Shown: positions 6,960-13,553 of the stretch, in pieces
How the letters are laid out: each line of letters begins with the position of its first letter
Position numbering within the stretch: position 1 is the stretch's first letter
NCBI GenBank assembly: GCA_035690425.1
Contig: DASSKO010000122.1
Span: 1-18,184, forward strand
Source of the DNA: DASSKO01 sp035690425
Lineage (GTDB): Bacteria > Actinomycetota > Actinomycetes > Propionibacteriales > Nocardioidaceae
DNA length: 18,184 nucleotides
Direction of reading: 5' to 3'
The notes under the pieces: generated by a model
The model's input: only the letters and a program-made list of their open reading frames with translations
The model's database searches: none
Told to the model about the DNA's origin: nothing
Translations under genes and position numbers: made by a program

Positions 6960-8733
6960 GGTCGCAGACCACCTGGCCGGCGGTGACGGTCGCACCGACC
7001 TCGGCGGTCAGGCCGGTGACCGTGCCGGCCTTGTGCGCGGTAAGCGGCTGCTCCATCTTCATGGCCTCGATCACCACGATCACCTCGCCCGCGGCGACGG
7101 TCGCTCCGTCGGCGACTGCGACCTTGACGATGGTGCCCTGCATCGGTGAGGTGAGGGAGTCGCCGCTGACGGTGGCTCCGGCCTTCTTGCCTCCGCGTTT
7201 CGCCGGCTTCTTCGTGCCCGCGGCAGCGAGCCTGGCGCCGGGCGTGGCACCGAGGTCGCCCGGAAGCACCACCTCGATGCGCTTGCCGCCGACCTCGACC
7301 GTCACGGCCGCACGCTCGGCGACGGCGGGCGGCTCGGACCCGGCGGCGTCATAGGGGGCGATCGTGTTGTCGAACTCGGTCTCGATCCAGCTGGTGAACA
7401 CGCCGAACCGCTCTCGGTCGCCGACGAACGCCGGGTCGATGACGATCGCGCGATGGAACGGGATCACGGTCGGCATGCCCTCGACCACGAACTCCGCCAG
7501 CGCCCGACGCGCCCGCTCCAGCGCCTGCTCGCGGCTGCGTCCGCTGACGACGAGCTTGGCCACCAGCGAGTCGAAGGAGCCCGGCACGGTCTCGCCCTGG
7601 TCGTAGCCGCCATCCAGCCGGACGCCCGGGCCGGAGGGCGCATGCCAGCGGGTTAGCGTGCCCGGTGCCGGCATGAAGTTGCGTCCGGCATCCTCGGCGT
7701 TGATGCGGAACTCGATCGCGTGTCCGGAGATCGGCGGGTCGTCGTAGCCGAGCTCGGCGCCGGCGGCGATGCGGAACATCTCCCGGACCAGGTCGATGCC
7801 GGTGACCTCCTCGGTCACGGGGTGCTCGACCTGCAGGCGGGTGTTGACCTCGAGGAAGGAGATCGTGCCGTCGGTGCCGACGAGGAACTCACACGTGCCC
7901 GCCCCGACGTACCCGGCCTCCTTGAGGATGGCCTTGGAGGAGGAGTAGAGCGTCTGCGTCTGCTCGGCCGACAGGTGCGGTGCCGGTGCCTCCTCGACGA
8001 GCTTCTGGTGTCGCCGCTGCAGCGAGCAGTCCCGCGTCGAGATGACGGCGACATTGCCGTGGGTGTCGGCCAAACACTGGGTCTCGACGTGCCGGGGCCG
8101 GTCGAGGTACTTCTCGACGAAGCACTCGCCGCGGCCGAACGCGCCGACCGCCTCGCGGACGGCGGAGTCGTAGAGCTCGGCCACCTCGTCCTCGGACCGC
8201 GCCACCTTCAGGCCGCGCCCGCCGCCACCGAAGGCTGCCTTGATCGCGATCGGCAGCCCGTGCTCGCGTGCGAACGCGAGCACCTCGTCGGCACCCGCGA
8301 CCGGGTCGGGCGTGCCTGCCACCAGCGGTGCGCCGACCTTGGCGGCGATATGGCGGGCCTGCACCTTGTCGCCGAGGGCGTCGATCGCGGACGGCGGGGG
8401 ACCGATCCAGACCAGACCGGCGTCGATCACCGCCTGTGCGAAGGCCGAGCTCTCGGCGAGGAAACCGTAGCCGGGGTGCACACTGTCGGCGCCGGCGCGC
8501 TGGGCGACGTCGACGATCTTCTCGATCGCCAGATAGGAGTCGCCGGGAGTCGCCCCGCCGAGCGAGTACGCCTCGTCGGCCAGCCGCACGTGCAGCGCGT
8601 CCCGGTCCGGCTCGGCATAGACGGCCACGCTGCCGATGCCGGCGTCCTTGCAGGCACGGATGATGCGGACGGCGATCTCGCCCCGGTTGGCGATCAGCAC
8701 CTTGCCCAACGGTCTGTGCTGCGGCTTCGACAC
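6949..8733 (-). CDS. accA3: Acyl-CoA carboxylase alpha subunit (biotin carboxylase + BCCP)
   Basis: 594 residues. The biotin carboxylase N-domain begins KVLIANRGEIAVRI and contains HPGYGFLAE. An ATP-grasp domain follows with GGGGRGLKVA near 165-175, ECFVEKYLDRPRHVE, and FLEVNTRLQVEHPVTE near 290-305. After the biotin-carboxylase C-domain comes a Lys/Ala-rich linker and a C-terminal biotin carrier domain with EAMKM; the biotinylated lysine is about K559. Length and sequence match M. tuberculosis AccA3, the shared alpha subunit for acetyl/propionyl/long-chain acyl-CoA carboxylases. No carboxyltransferase (accD) gene is in the window. AAGGGAG lies about six bases before this GTG; the GTG two codons upstream would have almost no spacing. 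The symbol is by similarity; an alpha subunit dedicated to one acyl-CoA cannot be excluded. Confidence 0.94.
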   Translation of the reverse strand: MSKPQHRPLGKVLIANRGEIAVRIIRACKDAGIGSVAVYAEPDRDALHVRLADEAYSLGGATPGDSYLAIEKIVDVAQRAGADSVHPGYGFLAESSAFAQAVIDAGLVWIGPPPSAIDALGDKVQARHIAAKVGAPLVAGTPDPVAGADEVLAFAREHGLPIAIKAAFGGGGRGLKVARSEDEVAELYDSAVREAVGAFGRGECFVEKYLDRPRHVETQCLADTHGNVAVISTRDCSLQRRHQKLVEEAPAPHLSAEQTQTLYSSSKAILKEAGYVGAGTCEFLVGTDGTISFLEVNTRLQVEHPVTEEVTGIDLVREMFRIAAGAELGYDDPPISGHAIEFRINAEDAGRNFMPAPGTLTRWHAPSGPGVRLDGGYDQGETVPGSFDSLVAKLVVSGRSREQALERARRALAEFVVEGMPTVIPFHRAIVIDPAFVGDRERFGVFTSWIETEFDNTIAPYDAAGSEPPAVAERAAVTVEVGGKRIEVVLPGDLGATPGARLAAAGTKKPAKRGGKKAGATVSGDSLTSPMQGTIVKVAVADGATVAAGEVIVVIEAMKMEQPLTAHKAGTVTGLTAEVGATVTAGQVVCDLND

Positions 8734-8865
8734 GGTCACTCCCTTCGGCTGGCAGCGAGTCTATGGGGTTCGGCGGCCGTGTCCGGCACGGGTGGAGTGG
8801 CCGCATCCTCGAGCGGCACGAGGCGCTGGATCCCGAGAACGACGAGACGTCGTACATGCCATGTG

Positions 8866-9027
8866 CATCGGGTGTCGGTGCACGGCCCGCACCTGCTGGA
8901 CATCGAGCGGTACCCGCACGAACCGCTGCTGCGACGAGCGTGGACGCTCAAGGACGATCTGACCGCGTACGACCGTCGGCTCGCCCGGTCGTCGGGGCAC
9001 CACGCGACTGTGGAACTGGTCAGCTGA
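8866..9027 (+). pseudogene. VapC-type PIN-domain toxin remnant with two internal deletions
   Basis: The plus-strand frame ending in TGA at 9027 reads like pieces of one VapC toxin joined together. HGPHLLDIE (8881-8907) matches the middle of PIN toxins, normally followed by about 30 residues ending in IE. It passes directly to RYPHEPLLRRAW...LTAYD (8908-8973), then to RRLARSSGHHATVELVS, skipping the usual segment with YVALAEAL and the acidic TxDARLA part. Both joints keep the frame. I see no start codon region, no N-terminal acidic motif (VxDAS) and no antitoxin upstream, so this should be a dead gene. Its last 8 bases overlap the convergent merR 3' end. The deleted lengths are estimates from remembered family sequences. 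Confidence 0.6.
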
Positions 9028-9394
9028 GGCGCTCCAGGTCCTCGCGGCAGCGGCGTTCGACCTGGTCGAGGTCGGCGATCGTCTCGTCGATGTCCTTGCG
9101 CCGCTGCTCCAGCTCGAGCCGCCGGCCGTCGATCTGCTCGATCAGGTACCGCAGCTGACCCGCCTCGCCGGGCTCGGCGTCGTACATGTCGACGATGGTG
9201 GCGATCTGGCTGAGGGAGAAGCCGAGCCGTCTGCCGCGCAGGATCAGCCCGAGCCGGACGCGGTCGCGGGGATGGAAGATCCGCTGCGTGCCGCGGCGCT
9301 CGGGAGAGATCAGGCCGCGGTCCTCGTAGAAGCGGATCGTGCGCAGCGTGACGCCGTACTCGTCGGCGAGGTCGGTGATCGACCAGGTCTCCAT
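9020..9394 (-). CDS. MerR-family transcriptional regulator
   Basis: 124 residues. The N-terminal winged helix-turn-helix reads WSITDLADEYGVTLRTIRFYEDRGLISPERRGTQR in part (about 4-38), the MerR signature, followed by FHPRDRVRLGLILRGRRLGFSL. The C-terminal half (about 80-120) is a long charged helix for the dimer coiled coil. There are no cysteine pairs for metal or iron-sulfur sensing, which fits acyl-CoA-pathway MerR regulators such as LiuR types. It is divergent from the acyl-CoA dehydrogenase gene, with a palindrome between them, so that gene and merR itself are the obvious targets. The ligand is unknown. No clear ribosome binding site is visible before the ATG. Confidence 0.92.
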   Translation of the reverse strand: METWSITDLADEYGVTLRTIRFYEDRGLISPERRGTQRIFHPRDRVRLGLILRGRRLGFSLSQIATIVDMYDAEPGEAGQLRYLIEQIDGRRLELEQRRKDIDETIADLDQVERRCREDLERLS

Positions 9395-9415
9395 TGCGCA
9401 CCCCGGAAGTAGGCT

Positions 9416-9443
9416 CTTAGACTTACGTTTACGTAAGCATAAG
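9416..9443 (+). promoter_or_regulatory. MerR-type promoter/operator for the acyl-CoA dehydrogenase gene
   Basis: CTTACGTTTACGTAAG (9422-9437) is an inverted repeat with arms CTTACG and CGTAAG around 4 bases. It exactly fills the 16-base gap between a weak -35-like CTTAGA (9416-9421) and a -10-like CATAAG (9438-9443). MerR proteins classically bind in the promoter spacer and distort it. The palindrome lies 28 bases from the merR start and 33 bases from the dehydrogenase start. The palindrome is certain; its binding protein is inferred. Confidence 0.55.
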
Positions 9444-9470
9444 GCAGCGTCGAGGGAAGGGCCAGCACCG

Positions 9471-10640
9471 ATGTCGAGCTTCGAGTTGAGCCGTGAGCAC
9501 GAGCAGTTCCGCCGCAGCGTGCGGGAGTTCGCCGAGGCCGAGATCGCTCCGCACGCCCACGCCTGGGATCGGGACCACCACTTCCCGGTCGACGCGGTGC
9601 ACAAGATGGGCGAGCTCGGCCTGTTCGGCCTCACCGCGCCGGAGGAGTACGGCGGCGCGGACGGTGACTTGACCAGCCTGTGTGTGGCGATCGAGGAGAT
9701 CGGTCGCACCGACCAGTCGATGGGCATCACGCTGGAGGCGGCCGTCGGCCTCGGCATCAGCCCGATCCTGGTCTTCGGCACCGACGAGCAGAAGCAGACG
9801 TGGCTGCCCGACCTCGTCAGCGGCCAGCGGCTGGCCGGGTTCGGCCTCACCGAGCCGGGCGCCGGCTCCGATGCGGGTGCCACCAGGACCAAGGCCTACC
9901 TGGTCGACGGCGAGTGGGTCGTCAACGGGTCCAAACAGTTCATCACCAACTCGGGTTCCGACATCACCTCGTGCGTCACGGTGACCGCGCGCACCGGTCA
10001 GACCGACGGGGGTAAGGCCGAGATCTCGACGATCATCGTGCCGGCCGGAACGCCCGGCTTCACGGCCGAGCCGGCGTACGACAAGCTCGGCTGGCACGCC
10101 TCCGACACCCACCCGCTGACGTTCGACGACTGCCGCGTCCCCGAGTCGCATCTGCTCGGTGAGCGCGGTCGTGGCTTCGCGCAGTTCCTCGCCACCCTCG
10201 ACGACGGACGCGTCGCGATCGCCGCGCTGGCGGTCGGCTGCATCCAGGCCTGCGTCGACCTCTCCGTGCAGTACTCGCTGGAGCGCACCACCTTCGGTGG
10301 GCCGATCGGGCGCAAGCAAGGCCTGGCGTTCCAGATCTCCGACCTCCAGGTGATGGCCGAGGCAGCGCGGATGCTGACGTACAAGGCTGCGGCGATCAAG
10401 GACGACGGCGGCTCGACGGCCGACTTCAAGCAGGCCGCGGCGATCGCCAAGCTCTACGCAACGGAGTCCGCTGTGTCCGCGACCCGGATCGCGACGCAGG
10501 TCTTCGGCGGCTACGGCTTCATGGAGGAGTACCCGGTCACCCGGCTGTACCGCGACGCCAAGGTGCTCGAGATCGGCGAAGGCACCTCGGAGGTGCAGCG
10601 GATGGTCATCGCGCGCGGTCTCGGCCTGCCCGTGGAGTAG
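9471..10640 (+). CDS. Acyl-CoA dehydrogenase
   Basis: 389 residues, the usual length for short/medium/branched-chain acyl-CoA dehydrogenases, FAD enzymes that oxidise acyl-CoA to 2-enoyl-CoA and pass electrons to ETF. The N-terminal helical domain (1-120) is followed by the beta domain with FGLTEPGAGSDAGATRTKA (about 125-143), then the C-terminal helical domain with RTTFGGPIGRKQGLAFQISDLQ, QVFGGYGFMEEYPVTRLYRDAKV and IGEGTSEVQRMVI. The likely catalytic base is E370 in GEGTSEV. The ATG was chosen because MSSFELSREHEQFR begins the domain, with GAGGGAAGG upstream. Control by the divergent MerR protein is likely. The substrate cannot be read from sequence; the neighbouring carboxylase alpha subunit would fit branched-chain or fatty acyl-CoA breakdown. 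Confidence 0.95.
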   Translation: MSSFELSREHEQFRRSVREFAEAEIAPHAHAWDRDHHFPVDAVHKMGELGLFGLTAPEEYGGADGDLTSLCVAIEEIGRTDQSMGITLEAAVGLGISPILVFGTDEQKQTWLPDLVSGQRLAGFGLTEPGAGSDAGATRTKAYLVDGEWVVNGSKQFITNSGSDITSCVTVTARTGQTDGGKAEISTIIVPAGTPGFTAEPAYDKLGWHASDTHPLTFDDCRVPESHLLGERGRGFAQFLATLDDGRVAIAALAVGCIQACVDLSVQYSLERTTFGGPIGRKQGLAFQISDLQVMAEAARMLTYKAAAIKDDGGSTADFKQAAAIAKLYATESAVSATRIATQVFGGYGFMEEYPVTRLYRDAKVLEIGEGTSEVQRMVIARGLGLPVE

Positions 10641-10642
10641 TG

Positions 10643-10660
10643 GACCGACATCCGTCGGTC
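10643..10660 (+). terminator. Hairpin terminator after the acyl-CoA dehydrogenase
   Basis: GACCGAC (10643-10649), loop ATCC, GTCGGTC (10654-10660): a perfect 7-bp stem starting two bases after the TAG stop. No T-tract follows, which is common for actinobacterial terminators. Confidence 0.5.
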
Positions 10661-10696
10661 GATATCCAGCAAGGATGGGCTCGCACGACTTGCAGC

Positions 10697-10871
10697 TACG
10701 AGCGGGTACTTGCCCAGCTCCCCGGGCTGGACGCCGAACTGCGCATGCACCGAGGTCACTCGCCAAGCCGCAGATCAGGTGGCGAATGTCGTGTGGCTGC
10801 AGGCTCGACTCGTCCACGGCTCGGAAGTCGACCATGTGGCCGCGCGTACTGGTTGTCGACCGACCGGATGA
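10697..10871 (+). pseudogene. Decayed, frameshifted ORF of unknown family
   Basis: The 314 bases between the acyl-CoA dehydrogenase and the MazF-like gene hold no intact gene. Two adjacent frames read like parts of one protein: YERVLAQLPGLDAELRMHR (10697-10753) and, in another frame, EVTRQAADQVANVVWLQARL and onward to a TGA at 10871, containing VHGSEVDHVAARTG. Joining them needs one indel near 10750. The amphipathic helical pattern and VDHVAARTG suggest a small helix-turn-helix-like protein, but I do not recognise the family. It may be chance; the coding look is moderate. Confidence 0.3.
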
Positions 10872-10954
10872 TCACCTCCGGACACACCGAGGGCCAGCCG
10901 GTCGACGCTCCACCGAGCCCCGGAAGTAGTGAGCCGTGGCGGCGGCACCACGTG

Positions 10955-11284
10955 TCATTCGGAGCAGTCGACAGCCGCTGCGAGGGCCGCGCAGATCTCG
11001 CGCATTCGAGTGTCGTGCAAGCGACCCAACCGGTTGACGAGGATTGCGATGGAGACGCTCTCGACAGAGTCGAGGTTGACAGCCGAACGACGAGGCACAG
11101 GGTCGCCATCAGGCTCGAGCACGACTTCGCTGACGAGCCCTCGGATCGTCGTGGTGCATGGCGCCACGAGCGTGCGGCGATGTCGCGGAATCACCGCGTC
11201 GCGCGACAGCACGACGACCGGCCGCCGGCCGATCTCGGCCATCTCGCACCACCAGACTTCGCCACGCGCGGGGATTTCGCTCAC
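10955..11284 (-). CDS. MazF/PemK-family toxin (endoribonuclease)
   Basis: 109 residues from GTG. It begins IPARGEVWWCEMAEIGRRPVVVLSRD, the first strands and RxGxVWW-like signature of the MazF/PemK/Kid fold, with VAPCTTTIRGLVSEVVL and the second conserved block SAVNLDSVESVSIAILVNRLGRL. MazF toxins cut single-stranded RNA at short sequences and are neutralised by the partner antitoxin. The start overlaps the antitoxin stop by four bases (GTGA), the normal antitoxin-first order. The protein looks intact. DNA here is less GC-biased in codon third positions than flanking genes, suggesting acquisition. Target sequence cannot be predicted. Confidence 0.87.
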   Translation of the reverse strand: MSEIPARGEVWWCEMAEIGRRPVVVLSRDAVIPRHRRTLVAPCTTTIRGLVSEVVLEPDGDPVPRRSAVNLDSVESVSIAILVNRLGRLHDTRMREICAALAAAVDCSE

Positions 11285-11517
11285 GACGCTGCCGCGGCTC
11301 GTCGGAATGATGCCAAGTCACCCCATTCGTCTGGCTCATCGAGCGGGTGCTCGTCGTAAACGGCGTAGCTCGCGTCCACTTCGGCCGAGCGGTGGCGAGC
11401 TAGCAGTGCCGCAAGCGCTTCATCCACCAGTGCAGCGTCCGTCGCCCCAGATCGCACAACCCGCGCATTCTCGAGGAGCGTCGCGTCGACTGTGGTGCTC
11501 AATCGTATGCGAGCCAT
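11281..11517 (-). CDS. Antitoxin of the MazF-type pair (ribbon-helix-helix-like)
   Basis: 78 residues. The N-terminus MARIRLSTTVDATLLENARVV, then DAALVDEALAALLARHR, has the short strand plus two-helix pattern of ribbon-helix-helix antitoxins, giving DNA binding and autorepression. The C-terminal acidic/aromatic tail (AYDEHPLDEPDEWGDLASF) should wrap around the toxin. It sits directly upstream of the toxin with a four-base overlap. The frame is open 18 codons further upstream, but the RHH domain starts at this ATG and a -10-like box lies just before it. I am confident of the antitoxin role from position; the fold assignment is weaker. Confidence 0.78.
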   Translation of the reverse strand: MARIRLSTTVDATLLENARVVRSGATDAALVDEALAALLARHRSAEVDASYAVYDEHPLDEPDEWGDLASFRRAAAAS

Positions 11518-11522
11518 GCCAC

Positions 11523-11528
11523 CATTAT
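11523..11528 (-). promoter_or_regulatory. -10-like box just before the antitoxin start
   Basis: CATAAT on the minus strand ends five bases before the antitoxin ATG. With the usual 6-7 base gap from -10 to transcript start, the mRNA would begin at or very near the ATG, that is, leaderless, which is common in actinobacteria. No convincing Shine-Dalgarno is present. Confidence 0.3.
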
Positions 11529-11535
11529 GCCATAG

Positions 11536-11673
11536 GTGATCGGCCGACTCGCCGTACCGGCAGCGTTGCATGAGCGGCCGGGGCTGCGGCCGGGGTCGCC
11601 GCTGATCATGCTCGAGATGCCACAGGGCGTTGTCTTGGCTACCCGCGACGACGTGAAGGATTCCGTGCGGCGA
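11536..11673 (+). pseudogene. AbrB-type (SpoVT-AbrB) antitoxin remnant
   Basis: Forty-six codons read GRLAVPAALHERPGLRPG followed by SPLIMLEMPQGVVLATRDDVK, the swapped-hairpin AbrB domain of VapB-type antitoxins (compare the usual GRVTIPAxLRERLGLRPG). A TAG stands directly before the first codon, so the few residues that usually precede GR are missing. After VKDSVRR the frame continues but turns into low-quality Arg/Gly-rich sequence instead of the normal acidic toxin-binding tail, and no toxin gene follows. I therefore read it as a truncated relic. It starts 18 bases from the divergent MazF-type antitoxin. Confidence 0.45.
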
Positions 11674-11751
11674 GTCCCCCGGGCGGGGCGTGCGCGCGTG
11701 TTCCGCGGTTCCGTGAAAGACGCACGCCGGGGCGAGTGCGTCGGCGGCCGG

Positions 11752-12387
11752 TCAGCGAGCCCACAGGTCCGTCCAGCGGACCCCGAGCCTGGCGAGCAGG
11801 TCCCGCAGCAGCGGCAGCGAGATGCCGACGACGTTGTGCGGGTCGCCGTCGATCCGACGCACGAAGGCGCCGCCGAGGCCATCCAGCGTGAAGGCTCCCG
11901 CCACCCGCAGCGGTTCGCCGGTCGCGACGTAGGCGGCGACCTCGGCATCGCTGACGTCGGCGAACTCCACCACCGTCGACCCCGTTGCCGCGACGTGGCG
12001 GCCGGTCGCGATGTCGATCAGGCAGTGGCCGGTGTGCAGCACGCCGGTGTGGCCCCGCATCCGGTGCCAGCGCTCAGTCGCCTCCGAGACCGACGCCGGT
12101 TTGCCATGCAGCTCGCCGTCGAGCTCGAGCACCGAGTCACACCCGATGACGTAGCCGTCGCCGGCCAACCGGGCGGCCACCGCCGCAGCCTTCGCCATCG
12201 CCAGCTCCAGCGCCACCGCGGCGGGCGCGGTCGCTTCCACCTGCGCCTCGTCCACACCGGACACGATCACCTCCGGCGACAGGCCCGCCGAGCGCAGTGT
12301 CGCCAGCCTGGCCGGTGACGCCGATGCGAGCACCAGGCGGTGCATGTGTGCGATCTCGCGGGGAGGCGGAGGTGGGGGAGAGCTCAT
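11752..12387 (-). CDS. maf: Maf-family nucleoside triphosphate pyrophosphatase
   Basis: 211 residues. Maf proteins hydrolyse non-canonical or selected NTPs to NMP and pyrophosphate as a house-cleaning step. LVLASASPARLATLRSAG (18-35) corresponds to the SxSPRR active-site loop, with alanine at the first arginine position. GCDSVLELDG (82-91) carries the catalytic aspartate D84, followed by HGKP; GVLHTGHCL and RVAGAFTLDGLGGAFV are also family hallmarks. It resembles M. tuberculosis Rv3282. GGAAGGAAACG before the ATG at 12387 is a strong ribosome binding site and the start overlaps the gtrA stop (ATGA), so I prefer it over the ATG at 12345. This adds a 14-residue extension with six consecutive prolines. 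It is the last gene of the ubiA-dprE1-dprE2-gtrA-maf operon. Confidence 0.92.
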   Translation of the reverse strand: MSSPPPPPPREIAHMHRLVLASASPARLATLRSAGLSPEVIVSGVDEAQVEATAPAAVALELAMAKAAAVAARLAGDGYVIGCDSVLELDGELHGKPASVSEATERWHRMRGHTGVLHTGHCLIDIATGRHVAATGSTVVEFADVSDAEVAAYVATGEPLRVAGAFTLDGLGGAFVRRIDGDPHNVVGISLPLLRDLLARLGVRWTDLWAR

Positions 12388-12788
12388 CGTTTCCTTCCAT
12401 CGGGGAAGACCAGATACCGCATGCCGAAGAAGTTGAGCGTCGACGTCACCGCCTGCGCCACGAGGAACGCGACCTCGATCCGCCACGGCTCGCCCTCCAG
12501 CAGCACGACGCCGACCTTGTTGACCGCCACGTTGACCACCAAGGTGGTGGCGTAGAGGGCGGCGAAGGCCACGATCGCGCGCCGGCCGCCGCGGGCCCGG
12601 AAGGTCCAGGATCGGTTCAGCAGGTACGCCGCCGTGGTGCCGACGACGAACCCCGCGGCCTTGGCCGGCGAGATGTCGGTGTCGAGCAGCAGCAGCGCCC
12701 GGTAGGTCACGAAGTCGAGCACCAGCGTGCCGACGCCGACGAGCCCGAAGCGCGCAGCCTGGGCGGTCCAGCCGTGGGAGGCGGACAT
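12384..12788 (-). CDS. GtrA-family membrane protein (DPA flippase/organiser candidate)
   Basis: 134 residues with four membrane helices (about 12-30, 40-60, 72-92 and 100-122). FGLVGVGTLVLDFVTY, NRSWTFRA and LNFFGMRYLVF are the standard GtrA-family blocks; the last is the typical C-terminal signature. GtrA proteins act in polyprenyl-phosphate sugar translocation. In M. tuberculosis the GtrA protein Rv3789 sits beside dprE1-dprE2 and has been proposed to flip DPA or to anchor AftA; this gene is in the matching context and probably does the same. The ATG lies two bases after the dprE2 stop and its own stop overlaps the maf start, so translation is coupled on both sides. Confidence 0.9.
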   Translation of the reverse strand: MSASHGWTAQAARFGLVGVGTLVLDFVTYRALLLLDTDISPAKAAGFVVGTTAAYLLNRSWTFRARGGRRAIVAFAALYATTLVVNVAVNKVGVVLLEGEPWRIEVAFLVAQAVTSTLNFFGMRYLVFPDGRKR

Positions 12789-12790
12789 GT

Positions 12791-13546
12791 TCAGATCGGC
12801 AGCCGGCGAAAGACCGGGCGGGGGAGGTGCCGAAGCCCCGACATCACCGCGCGCATGGGCGTCGGCACCCAGACCTGCTCGGCGCCCTTGCGCACCGCCG
12901 CCACGACGGCTTTGGCGACCTGCTCCGGGCTGACCGCCAGCGGCGCGTCGTCGAGACCCTCGGTCATCTTGGAGCGCACGAAGCCCGGACGCACCACCAG
13001 CACGCGCCCGCCGTGCTCGCGCAGCGCCTCGCCGAGCCCGGTGTAAAAAGCGTCGAAGCCGGCCTTGGTGGAGCCGTAGACGAAGTTCGACCGGCGCGGA
13101 CGCTCGCCCGCCACGCTCGACAGTGCCACGACGACGCCGTGCCCCTGCGTGCGAATGCGAGCCGCCAACGCGACCCCGGTGCTCACCGCGCCGACGTAGT
13201 TGGTCTCCGCGAGCTCCACCGCAGTGCCGAGGTCGGTCCACGCCCGCTCGGCGTCCCCGAGCAGTCCGAACGCCACCACCGCGATGTCGATGTCGCCGTC
13301 GGCCGCCGCCTCGGCCACGACCGCGGCGTGGGTGTGCGGCTCGCGGGCGTCGAAGTCGATCTCGCGCACCGCACAGCCCAGGTTGCGCAGCTGCTCCGCC
13401 GCGCGGGTACGGCGTTCGCCGGGGCGGGCCGCCAGCACCACCGCCGGCGGACGCCCCGCGGCGTACTCGCGCGCGACCGCCAGTGCGATGTCGGAGGTGC
13501 CACCCAGCAGCAGCAGCCGTTGGGGGATGCCGAGGGCGTTGATCAC
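12791..13546 (-). CDS. dprE2: Decaprenylphosphoryl-2-keto-beta-D-erythro-pentose reductase
   Basis: 251 residues of the short-chain dehydrogenase family. The nucleotide-binding loop is GGTSDIALAVA (15-25), the serine of the active site lies in ALSSVAG (about S144), and YGSTK gives the catalytic Y157 and K161. DprE2 uses NADH to reduce the 2-keto intermediate made by DprE1, yielding decaprenyl-phosphoryl-beta-D-arabinofuranose, the arabinose donor for wall arabinan. Starting GTG is supported by AGGAGAG about five bases upstream. The gene begins 7 bases after dprE1 and ends two bases before gtrA. Position next to dprE1 makes this assignment much firmer than SDR homology alone would. Confidence 0.93.
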   Translation of the reverse strand: MINALGIPQRLLLLGGTSDIALAVAREYAAGRPPAVVLAARPGERRTRAAEQLRNLGCAVREIDFDAREPHTHAAVVAEAAADGDIDIAVVAFGLLGDAERAWTDLGTAVELAETNYVGAVSTGVALAARIRTQGHGVVVALSSVAGERPRRSNFVYGSTKAGFDAFYTGLGEALREHGGRVLVVRPGFVRSKMTEGLDDAPLAVSPEQVAKAVVAAVRKGAEQVWVPTPMRAVMSGLRHLPRPVFRRLPI

Positions 13547-13553
13547 AGCTCTC

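Noticed and set aside
7720..9027. Long plus-strand ORF of 435 codons opposite the carboxylase gene
   Set aside because: Most of it is antisense to accA3 in the high-GC shadow frame. Only its last part (8866-9027) has family similarity, reported as a VapC relic.
9429..10835. 468-codon minus-strand ORF opposite the acyl-CoA dehydrogenase
   Set aside because: Mirror frame of a clear enzyme gene; its translation shows no family pattern.
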